From Monoraphidium neglectum (lineage: Eukaryota > Chlorophyta > Chlorophyceae > Sphaeropleales > Selenastraceae): a stretch of DNA of 16,058 bases. A program made the position numbers and the translations under genes. Below the pieces are notes generated by a model. It did not search any database and was not told the DNA's origin. It was given only the letters and a program-made list of their open reading frames with translations. The DNA lies in the NCBI RefSeq assembly GCF_000611645.1, contig NW_014012517.1, forward strand, positions 1,080-17,137, read 5' to 3'. Below are positions 1 to 9,226 of the stretch, in pieces (positions within the stretch are counted from its first letter, which is position 1; the number at the start of each line of letters is the position of its first letter).

Positions 1-298
1 GGACAAGGGTGGGGCGGCGTGTGGATGCGTCCGCGGCGGGAGGGAGAGACGGATGGTGGTTGTGGTGGGGGGGGGGGCGTCGCAGGCCGCTCAGGAGGAG
101 CATGGCGATGGCATGCGTGAGCAGGAAAGGGGCATGCCCGGGTTTGCAGGCTTGGGGCAGCCGCCTGTGCGTCGAGGCACAGCAAAACATAATTGGCCGA
201 AGCTCCACGACATTGAGTGCATGAATGCAGAAGCATGAGCATGTGACAACCGCACAGGCATGCATGGGGTCAGGCCTCCCGAGCACGCACGCACGCAC
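1..298 (-). other. Incomplete intron 4 of the F-box/LRR gene
   Basis: The donor GTGCGTG begins at 298 on the minus strand. No LRR-like reading frame follows in any frame down to base 1. The last 80 or so bases on the minus strand are strongly C/T-rich (a run of C at about 67-78, then CTCTCCCTCCC), which looks like a polypyrimidine tract just before an acceptor at or beyond the window edge. The next exon is therefore inferred to lie just outside. Confidence 0.5.
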
Positions 299-1664
299 CT
301 GTGCATAGGGCATCTCGAGGCGTGTCAGCTGCTTCAGGGCTGAGAGCTTTGTGATGTGCGGCTGCGCGGTGTCGCCGCCCGTGCCCAGCGCCAGAGCCCT
401 GAGGGACCGCAGCTTCGTAAGTCCCAGCAGCGCGGATGCAGGCAGCGGCCCTGCGACGCAGGGCGGTGCGCGGGGGCAGCGCGGTGCTGGGGCAGCAGAA
501 GCGGGGTGGGCAACCATGTGCGGCGGCTCCAGCAGCAGGGAAATGGGGCGCACCCAACATGTTCAGGCATGCTGCCCGCGCCGCACACGGGCGACGAATG
601 TCCCGGACAGCCCAGAGTCGAGCAATCGCGAGTGCCCTTGCCGGGGCAACTGCCGACAAAGCGCAGGTCACGCCCGCCGCACGCCCCCACCTTGGACGCC
701 CTCGCCCACGTAAAAGGAAAGCTCCAGCGTCGTCAGCCCTCGCGCATGCGCCGTCGCCGCCGCCATCACCGCCGCGACCAGGTTGAAGCCGCAGCAGACG
801 CGCAGGCACCGCAGCCGCGGCGCGGCGCGGAGGCGGCTCGTCAGCCAGGGCACGAGGCCGGACTCGTCCCTGTGCCAGGTGGATGCAGGGACTCACTCGC
901 TCGAGAGCCAAACAGGCGACAGGGCCGTCCGCTCCACAACCAGCGGAGCCGTACTCGGCAGGCGGCTGCACATGGAATCAGGCGCACGCCAAAAGTAGCA
1001 TGGATCCCTTGTGATGGCAGCATGTTGAATTGTGCAGCCACGAGCTAGACCAGAGCAAGGCGCGACGATGCGCCCGCGCTCACCCGGGCAGGTTGAGGCC
1101 GTCCATCCGCGCGACCACCGTGAGGCTGGTGGTGGCGGACCACACCGCGCGCCGCCAGCTCTGGCAGACGCCGCCCAGCCGGACGACCTCGCGGCGCGGC
1201 AGGCGCGCCTGGCGGCGGCGGGGGAGCGGGCCGCGGGTCGGGGGTCGGGGGTGTGTGAAGAGGGGGGTGGGGGTGGGGGCCATGATTGAGGGCGGTGACG
1301 GCGGAGGTGATTGCGGCGGTGGTGGCAATTTAGGCGGCCAGAGTGCGGCTGAAGCTGGCCCTTCAGATGCTGGCTGAGAAGGCTGCTGCTGTTTTCGGCA
1401 GATCTGGGGGCGGCCGTGCACCTGGCGCTCAAACGCCGACGACAAGTGTGCTTTGCTGTGCGTCGCGGTATCCTTGCTCCCTGCCCATGCATCCGCACAG
1501 CCCCAACTGGCAATTATAAGCTGTAACAACCTTCTGACCTGCTCCAAGATGTGCCCGAAGACGCCCTCGTCGACGCTCTGCCATGAGCACGGCACGACGC
1601 CAGCACTGACACGCGCTGCCGCCGCTTGCGACACGAGCCGCTGCTGTTTGGACCGCGTCTGCAT
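299..1664 (-). CDS. F-box / leucine-rich-repeat protein, 5' part (partial, runs off left edge)
   Basis: Four exons on the minus strand join in consistent phase: 1664-1539, 1208-1084, 869-691 and 450-299, coding for 194 residues before a donor at 298/297. The start is the first in-frame ATG and has A at -3; the product begins MQTRSKQQ. The F-box (about residues 28-64) is split by intron 1: VFGHILEQ in exon 1 joins RLPRREVVRLGGVCQSWRRA in exon 2. Exons 3 and 4 encode leucine-rich-repeat-like segments, for example LRAAPRLRCLRV, GLTTLELSF, LTKLRSLRALAL and LSALKQLTRLEM. F-box proteins of this layout usually serve as substrate receptors of SCF ubiquitin ligases, with the F-box binding Skp1 and the LRRs binding the target; the target is unknown here. 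Introns are about 330, 214 and 240 bases, all GT-AG. The remaining LRRs and the stop lie outside the window. Exon 3 could end earlier at 710, but only the donor after 691 keeps phase with exon 4. Confidence 0.82.
1216..1280 (+). repeat. G-rich tract with quadruplex potential, inside F-box gene intron 1
   Basis: The plus strand carries at least five closely spaced runs of four or more G. On the minus (gene) strand the same bases form a C-rich pyrimidine tract directly upstream of the exon 2 acceptor at 1210/1209. The simplest role is the polypyrimidine tract of intron 1. G-quadruplex formation on the plus strand is possible but untested. Confidence 0.5.
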
Positions 1665-2895
1665 CGTAAAGCGTGGCAGACGCGAAATAGTAGGCGGATA
1701 GCCTGCTTTTGAAAGGAGGTGGAGCCACGACACGATTGATGAGGCACGGTAGCGCACAAATTTGCCGTGTATCGATACGCAAGTCTCGTAGAAGTGCTGG
1801 CAGTCGTCCCACTTCGCATAGTGAGAGCAGACTGAGACACAAGGCCTTATGTGATCTGACGCAGCTTCTTCATGAGCAGTTTCACCAAGCCCTGGCACAT
1901 GCTAGCTGCACATCACATGATACCTCTACCAGTGTAGGCTACCGCAACAAGCTAACGTATGTAAGCTGCCGGCGCCATGCAGAACAGCAGCAGGATGCGA
2001 TTGCAACTGCGATCGAGATGCGTGCCTGTCTGGTTGCACAGCCACTGCCTCCTGCTACAAGCGCGATGCTGACGGCCTGTACTTTGGTTGCATTCCTGCA
2101 CACATACATGCAGCCATGCGGTAATGAGCTCCGAGGAGCCCGAGCGCTCGTGCCACGATGCAGCTGAGTACGTGCGGACTGCATTGTTGCGGGACGGGTG
2201 AGGCCCTCATCAAGCTCATGTCAGATGCCAGAGGACAGGATGCGCATTGACCAGCCGAAAGCCTGAGTCGCGCATGACAGGACGCACCATGCACACGCAC
2301 AGTTCGCAACATTTGTGCGCTTGGCATCGCTTGCTAGTATGTGAAGATGCCAGCGCACGCAGGCGGATGTCAGCAGCTAGCTAATCCCTAGTAGATGTGT
2401 CAGCAATGAGCGCAAATAGAATGAGATTATCCCAGTTGGCGGCTGACTAACCAGAGGTGTTGATGTGAGCGGCCGATCCACCTGGTTCGTTGGTGTTTTG
2501 GTCTGTGCTGTGCGTGCTGTGTGTGCTGTGCTGTGCTATGTTGGGATATGTGGGGTGGCTCAGAACCTGCAACCTGGCAAAAAGAGAAAAACTTTCAACA
2601 TGAATCCAGCACCTGCCGTCCTTGATGCTACTGCGAACCTGGCTGCGTCTGGCTGCTGACAATACGCTGAAGTGATTACGACACACACCGGGTGACGGAT
2701 TGGTCCAGTAAGCTGGTGAAAGTGAGGCGGCTGTGAGCCAGTGAACCATAAAATTCCTACAAGCGGAGATACCAGTACAGCCTGCGTCATTCACCCTGCG
2801 GTCTGCGAACAGACGAAGGTCTCAAGGTCGGATTGTTCGGTGTTGGGCTCACCGGCCGAAGCGTCAACAACATACTATACTACAAGAACATTCAA
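1665..2895. other. Divergent intergenic region between the F-box/LRR gene and PAO-like copy A
   Basis: The two flanking start codons point away from each other, so these 1.2 kb must hold the 5' UTRs and promoters of both genes. No open frame here has splice continuity with either gene or resembles a known protein. Base composition is less GC-rich than in the coding exons. A short TG/GCTGT-rich simple-sequence tract lies at about 2504-2540. I see no clear TATA box; a weak AT-rich stretch (about 2870-2895) sits just before the copy A start. Confidence 0.5.
2504..2540. repeat. TGTGCTG-type simple-sequence tract
   Basis: Overlapping units of GTGCT / GTGTGCT recur about six times with small variations. 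It lies in the divergent intergenic region and has no coding context. Confidence 0.55.
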
Positions 2896-5800
2896 ATGCG
2901 TGCCAGCATTGACATCCGGCAACGGGTGCAGGCAAGCCGCACTCCGGCGGCGCCGCGTGTGGCCCTGGGCGCTGCTGCTGCGCGGCGCTGCGCCCCGGCA
3001 ATCACCCGGCCATCCTACAATGGGGCAGGAGCCGCCGTGCGCAGGCTGGTGCAAACACCCAAGACGGCTGCAGGTGAGGGTCGTTCGCGGGCCTCAGATG
3101 GTGCTGGGAGATGGATGCCGATTTCCCGCCCTTTGTGTCGTCATCATGGGAGGGGCGGTGCTGAAGGCACTATCAAAAACCCCCAGGCTGACATCCAGCC
3201 TGTTCAAAGTTCTTAGCAGTGATCTTGACGTGCATGCCCACGCGCAATCCCTTGCAGTGGAGTCGCCAGCGATTGTGGCGGAGCCGCTCCCCGCGCCCAA
3301 GCAGCCGGAGCAGTTCAACTGGTACAAGAACTGGTGAGGCCCACCTCACATGTGGTCGTTGCCGCTGCTGGTGCAATCTCCCCGGCATTTGTCACATTGG
3401 TGCAGAAGCTCTTTAGGCACACCAGTGAACCCCAGCAAGGCAAGTGCCGCCCTCTGATCCTTGTGCCCTGGCACAAAAAACAGCTGCACTGCTGACATTC
3501 TCGCGCGCCCCCCCCCCCCCGCGTCGCGGTCCTGCCGCTCGCAGGTACCCTGCGGCCCTGCTGGAGAGCCTGCAGCCCGACAAGCCCAACGCGCTGCAGC
3601 TCCTGGGCTTGGACCTCGTCGCCTGGCGCACCCCAGAGGGCGAGTGGAGCGTGCTCGAGGTGAGGTTGGCCTGCATCCCGGCCTGTTGGGCCTGTTGGGC
3701 CTGTTGGGCCTGCAGGGGCAGCTGTGTGCCAACCCCTGGGCGGGTGCGCGTCGCCATGTGCACCCTCTATCAGGGGGATGCGGGCCCGTTTGTGCGCTGG
3801 GTCACCTGCCATCAGCGCGCTGCAACTGACAGACGCCGTTGCCCCCCCCCCCACACACACACACAGGACGCATGCCCCCACCGTCTGGCGCCTCTGAGTG
3901 AAGGGCGCCTGCACAGCGACGGCACCCTCATGTGCAGGTGGGTGGCTCAGGATTGCCTGGTGGATTGCCTGGTGGCGGAAGCTTGCCCTTCACGCCCCGC
4001 ACTCCACGGGCTGTGCTTTTGCTTGCGTCGAAACAGAGCATGCCACTGCCGCCCCCCCACATGCGTACTCGTTTGATCACCACCACCACCGATTAACGGC
4101 CCCGGCCCCGCCCCCAACTCCCTCCAGCTACCACGGCTGGACCTTTGACGGCAAGGGCGCCTGCAAGAGCATCCCCCAGATGGCAGACCCCAAGGCCCTC
4201 GCCACCGCCACGGGCAGTGCCCGAGCCTGCGTCAAGCGCTACCCCTCGCAGGCAAGGCGCCCAGCGCCGCTATGTACGGCGTGATGGCAGCACCGTTGAG
4301 GGCGTGAGGGCACGTGCGAGGAGAGAGCCCACTGCTAGCAGTATGCTGTCTCAAACGCGACGCTCTGCCTTGCAGTTACAGTCCGTTGCGACCCTTGTCT
4401 GCTGCGTTTGCCTGCACCATGCCTTCCCCTGAACCATCAACCCCTAACGCGCCTCCGTACCCGTGCAATCGCGCGCCTTTTGCAGGAGCTGTTTGGGATC
4501 CTGTGGGTCTGGGCCGAGGCCGGCCCCACGGCGTGGATCGAGTCCGCCGCCACGACCCCCACCAGCCTGGCCCCAGACCTGCTGAGCGGCGACTGGGTCC
4601 CCAAGGGCACCTGGTTCCAGCGGTGAGCAGCTCGGAGGCACGGGGTTATGGGACGAGGGCCAGGCGGAGGCGCTAGCATGCGGCCGGCTGGATTTTGGGG
4701 GGGGGAGTGTTGCTTGATGCGTTTTGGGCAGCATGATCTGGCCGCCATCCGCCCATGCAGGTGCAGGGTTTCTCTACATATATATGCAGACTTCACTTCC
4801 GCTGGCAACCCTGCGGTTGTGATAAAGCCGAGGTGCTTCAAACATGGGAGCGCCACATGCACGCCTCTCACTGCTTGCAATGTGCCTGCGCAGGGACGTG
4901 CCGGTCTCATTTGACACGCTGGTCGAGAACGTCGTGGACCCCTCCCACGTCCAGTTCAGCCACCACGGCGTCATCGTGAGTCAGGGGTGACGCCATGTGA
5001 CACTCAGCAACTCGACCATCACAGTTTTTTTCTTGACTTTATCTGGACCCCGCATCAATGGCAAGCAAAGCTGTACACCGCTTCGTCTGTTCAAAGCCAC
5101 TGCCTCTGTCATTGCCTCTTCCGGCTGACCCGCAAGCACTCCAGTGCAAGCACTGCGCTGGCTACCCTGCAACACATTTCGTTTCTCCTCACTCCCAGCA
5201 CCACAACATTGCATTGCGCAGGGCGACCGCGGCGCCCCCGCTCAGGCAGCCGCCTCCATCGTCGGCGACATCACATGCAAGGGCGGCTTCACAGTGGGCT
5301 ACAACGGCATCGGGCAGCGCGTTGAGAATGTTGTGTTTTCACCCCCCAGCAGCTCAAGGTGGGGCCGGGGAACGTTTCAGTCTGCTATTCCTGTTTGTTC
5401 GCTAGCTGGCCAGTTTTGTAGGTGCAGCTGAGGTAAGGCTGGCCGTGCATCGCGCATGCCCTGCTTCCTTGTCTGGGTGCACGTCGATCGTGAAGCATGC
5501 ATCGCTTGCGTTGTACAGACATGTACTGCCGGTCACAGCAAGTCGTCTCATGGCCCTTTCATCACACCCTGCAATACGACACAGTAACATCCGCCTTGCA
5601 ACGACGTTCGTGCCCTGCCCTCGACAGGTGGCACTTTCCTGGTGACGTCCACCTCCAGCTGTTCGCCACCCCCACGCGCGTCGGCTGGACCCGCGTGTTT
5701 GTCAACATGATCGGCGACAAGAACAGCCCCAACAAGCGGCCGCCCAACGACCAGCTGCCCCTGTTTGTGCGGATCATGATCACGGTCATCGACTCGGTGC

Positions 5801-7362
5801 CGTGGCTGCAGCACCCGCTGCAGGTGGGACAGACAGGGCTGCCAAGCGCTGCGTAGCCAGGGCGCACATCCGCAGCGCGCGCCCTCGGGCACAAATTCGC
5901 AGGCTTGTTTGCCGTACCACCGAGTGGAGCAGCCAGCTGCCTTTCCTGCGCTTGATGCCCCACGTGGGCCTGAAGGCACCGTCTCCACTAACCCCTTAGA
6001 TCTCTTTCTCCTCTCTTATTGTGTTCCCCGCTGATACCATCCCGCTTCCACTGCGCCTGTGCCACCCTCACGTGTGCACATCTGACTCTTGCGCTCTCCT
6101 TGGCCATTGCTACCTGCCACCCCAGCACAACAAAATCCTGGATGGTGATGACTATTTTCTGCATAAGGCGTGAGTCATTGTGGTTTTGCTTCCAGGAAGC
6201 GGGATGAGGGTGTCCATGCATCAGGCACGCGCAGCTTGAGAAGGCAGGCCAGCGAGGCGATTGGTCTTGCGCACGGCTGGGCAGCTCAGTTATGCCGGCC
6301 ATCCAACCAGGTCTCGTCCCTCCATTCAGCATGTTTGGAGTGATGAAATGTGTTCGAGACCTTGCACAAGCTGGATCTGCGTTGACCCAGCGTGCCGCAA
6401 TCACCCAATTCACCCGCGCTCTCCCCCCCTCCCCCGCACCCAGGGAGCGCCGGCTGTACAAGCAGGGGTCCCATGAGTCATGGCCCAAGCAGTACTACAT
6501 GCCCGGATCGGTGCGCAGCGCCCACTGATGCAGCCAGTGCCCCGCTTCAGTCTTGGCGGTGCACTCTGATTGAACTGCTTGGCAGAACCTTGCAAGAATT
6601 GCTTGGTGGCTCTGCCCGTGCGCCTTCCATTGCGGCTCTCCAACCAAGCGTCAAAAACAACTGTGCTCGGAGGTCTTGGGACGCCAGACCTCATCTGCAT
6701 ATCTGCCCGCGCCTCTTCCTTGCAGGTCGACGCGGGCGTCATCGGGTGGCGGCGGTGGCTGGACGATTTTGGCAGCGCCCTGCCTGTCCTGCCGCGCTCG
6801 GCGGCCGACCTGGGGCCGGTCCTGCCCAAACGCGAGATGTTTGACAGGTTGGGGGCATGTGGCATCTGCAGAGATTCCTGAGCTGCTGATCAAGTTGCAC
6901 AGTTGCCAGCGCACGCCGCGGAATGCTCTGGGCTCTGGCTACTGACCATGTCCAGTGTGACTTTGGATGACCGGTGCACTCCTGCGTCTCTGCTGCCCCA
7001 ACTCAAAAAGCCATCTGCACCGGTGGCCTGTCTTCACTTGTGGGCCCTGTCATGCAACCCCTCTTACATTACAACGCTCTCCAACATGATCTTCTTCCAG
7101 GTACGAGCAGCACACCAAGGACTGCCCCCACTGCCTGGTGGCCCTACGCAACATCAACATTGCGATCGGCGTCCTCGCCGCCGTGGCCGCCGTCTCGCTC
7201 GGCGCGGTCGTCGCGGCCGCTGTGACGGGGGCGGCGCCGCTGCTGTCGCCGTTCTGCGCCAAGGCGGGAGCTGCGGGCGCTGTGGCGGCGGCGGTCGTGG
7301 CTGGCCTGCTGAAGTTCAGGCAGCTCTTCATTTACTACGAGTACGACCACTCCGAGCACTGA
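2896..7362 (+). CDS. PAO-like Rieske oxygenase, copy A (13 exons, 536 aa)
   Basis: Exons: 2896-3073, 3258-3333, 3545-3659, 3867-3937, 4128-4251, 4486-4622, 4894-4975, 5222-5358, 5628-5823, 6126-6169, 6444-6510, 6726-6847, 7101-7362 (TGA). All phases agree. Residues 1 to about 59 are Arg/Ala-rich with one acidic residue, a likely plastid transit peptide. The Rieske [2Fe-2S] motif is C126-P-H128 ... C146-S-Y-H149-G-W (CxHx17CxxH). The mononuclear iron site is N246-V-V-D249-P-S-H252-x4-H257. An aspartate in DGDD (378-381) may help bind iron. CPHC at 458-461 is the CxxC typical of PAO, TIC55 and PTC52. A hydrophobic Ala/Val-rich hairpin (about 468-520) should anchor the protein in a plastid membrane, and the end YDHSEH resembles plant PAO C-termini. 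PAO opens the ring of pheophorbide a during chlorophyll breakdown. Family membership is firm; the TIC55, PTC52 or other-substrate alternatives are not excluded. The start is the first in-frame ATG, in a weak context. Confidence 0.94.
3503..3522 (+). repeat. Poly-C tract in intron 2 of copy A
   Basis: A long C run precedes GCGTCGCGGTCCTGC and the exon 3 acceptor at 3543-3544. The bases just after the C run (about 30, up to the acceptor) are also found before exon 3 of copy B, although the C run itself is not. Confidence 0.6.
3681..3716 (+). repeat. 9-base minisatellite in intron 3 of copy A
   Basis: Three perfect tandem copies of GCCTGTTGG are followed by one degenerate copy, GCCTGCAGG. Intron 3 of copy B has no such array, so it arose or was lost after the duplication. 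Confidence 0.85.
3951..3974 (+). repeat. 12-base tandem duplication in intron 4 of copy A
   Basis: GATTGCCTGGTG occurs twice head-to-tail. It is absent from intron 4 of copy B, although both introns start with GTGGGTGG. Confidence 0.8.
4252..4485 (+). other. GC-AG intron 5 of copy A
   Basis: Exon 5 ends TCGCAG and the intron starts GCAAGG, not GT. It ends TTTTGCAG before GAGCTGTTTGGG. The join gives YPSQ-ELFGILWVW in phase 0, which matches the family pattern of an aromatic/proline stretch followed by a G-x-L-x-V-W strand. No nearby GT donor gives that join. GCAAGG is close to the usual GC-donor consensus. Confidence 0.8.
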
Positions 7363-9226
7363 ACACTTTGTCAGACAGTTGGTCAATCCTGGTCCCACGC
7401 TGCAAAATCAGCCAGGGGCTGCCATGCAGATGCGTGGTGGGTTGGCCGCTTGCCAGCCCTGCCTCTGGCTGATCGGCAAGGGAGCAAGAGACGAAAACCA
7501 GAGTGGAGTGCAACCAATGTTGGTATGCTGGGATGGTGTGTGGGTGCTAGTACGGCCTCCGAGGCCTGGGACACGCTGCACAATTGGCAAGGCGCCCGCG
7601 TGCACTGGCGCCTCACACCTTGCTTCTTATTCACACCGACTTGCTTCCGAGTGACATTTGTCCCTCCACCAGCCGTGCTTTGACGCGCATCGACACCCCG
7701 CCTTGCGACGTCGTGCGTCCAAGTACCGCGCGGTCTGCCTGCTGTGATTATCAGCAGGGCCCTGCGTCCAGGCCCTGTGTTGGCTGAAGAGATATCGCCC
7801 TATGTTGCCCTTCAAATTCGATGGGATACCAGGGTTGCTTTGGTCGCACAACCATTGCACCGTATGTTGTTGAGAGGGCTGCATTGCCTGTCCAGCCCCG
7901 CACTTGTCTTGACATCTGCTTGTACTCAAGATTCTATGGCTGCTCCTTGCGAGCAGCATCACCCGCAAACCCCATTGTGTTGCATGTAACATACAGAAGG
8001 TTGAGAATCTCGTCACTTCACTGCACGCAGCTGGATTTGCTGCCTGCCCTCGACCTGCTTTTGCTGGACGCAGCCTCTTGCGATGCGATCCGGCGTGCGC
8101 CGCTGTCTGCGACGTGACCAATGGCACACAGGCAGCATCCTTTGGCTTGGCTGGCGGAAATCACTCGCTCTGTGTCCTGTGCGCAGTCCTTTGCAGCCTT
8201 GCAATGCTGCGCCACCATCGGCCCGATAGTTGGTTGGGGCCTCCCTGCACACAGTGGTGTAGGCCGCCAACGTGAACCATAGGAGACGACATTTATTGTG
8301 GGGGCAAGGGGTGGCAAATCATGGCCCAATACAGAGTGAGTGATCGTGGATTGAATGCAGAGCATATGCGGGGAAGCAATGCGCTGCAGAAGGGCTTCAC
8401 CCTTGCCTCGAATGGTGTCCTGCCATTCCCAACCGCAGAGCGGCAGCCTCACTGTTGAACACCAACCTCCATGCATCATCGCTGTGGCTGCAAAATAGTG
8501 CGCTTGAAACCCTGCAGGGCGCGTCAGTGTGCACTCTGTGGCTGCTGATTTTGCACCATCATGCGCATGGCGATTTCGTGAGATGTGCAGTACCGCGTGA
8601 TGCATTCCGATGTGCGATTGGCCCAAGCTGTTGAGCTGCTGTCGCTGCGGCAGTTCCAGACAAGCAAGTGCACACGAATCTCATATATTCAGTCGGTTAG
8701 TGCTGCACTCAGCGCAATGGTTGACATTGGCTGCCAGGTTAGTGGCGCTGGTTGCGAAGCTGTGCCGAGGCCAGCCCGCAGGCCCAGCTCCCTTGCCGGC
8801 AGCTGCGCAGTCGCGCCAGGGCGGAGCGCGAGCGCACGCAGGCTTGGCACAGCATCTTTCTTTCCTAGGTCAGGGGGGGTGCGCAGGCGCGTGCGGGGTA
8901 AAAATAGCGGTGTCACACACAGGCTGGTGGCTGCGGGAGCACACAACCACAGCAGGGAGCGCGCCGCCACAACACAGCGCTGCAGGTCACCCGCAACTGG
9001 CCGCGCGCAGCAGCACACGGCACGCGCACCAGGTGCTCGAGGGACTGTAAGGACGAATTGCACTCCAGGTGTGAAGTGCCCTAGGCACGCTGGATTGCTT
9101 GACGGCGTTGTTATGATATCAAGCCTCGCTGACGTCCGCGTACATACTTGAAAGGCGTGCTAGCTAGTGTCATCCCGATTCCCCATCGGTGTTTGTACAG
9201 CCCGCATTATCACCTCCACTGCAATC
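7363..9226. other. Intergenic region between the two PAO-like copies
   Basis: These 1.86 kb must contain the 3' UTR of copy A and the 5' UTR/promoter of copy B. Open frames of up to about 200 codons exist on both strands, but none shows a recognisable domain, credible splice continuity or a duplicated partner elsewhere. The sequence does not align by eye with the region upstream of copy A, so the tandem duplication boundary is not visible. A CRE-like TGACGTCC occurs at 9130-9137 and may be chance. Confidence 0.5.
7985..7989 (+). terminator. Possible TGTAA polyadenylation signal for copy A
   Basis: TGTAA is the common chlorophyte poly(A) signal. This is the first one after the copy A stop, 622 bases downstream, which would give a long but plausible algal 3' UTR. 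A five-base motif can easily occur by chance. Confidence 0.3.

Noticed and set aside
270..971. Long minus-strand open frame of 233 codons
   Set aside because: It overlaps F-box/LRR exons 3 and 4 in the wrong phase. The LRR pattern appears only in the spliced frame, and the open frame is explained by high GC.
1540..1640. Apparent second F-box-like stretch (SACQCWRRAV) on the minus strand
   Set aside because: It is a different frame of exon 1, whose true frame gives the first half of the F-box. The resemblance to CQSWRRAV is chance.
8018..8626. Minus-strand open frame of about 200 codons between the PAO-like copies
   Set aside because: It starts from a plausible ATG but has no recognisable domain, a random-looking composition and no splice or homology support.
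8585..9151. Plus-strand open frame of 188 codons upstream of copy B
   Set aside because: Low-complexity Arg/Ala/Ser composition typical of GC-rich non-coding DNA; it begins at a non-splice-supported site and does not join exon 1 of copy B.
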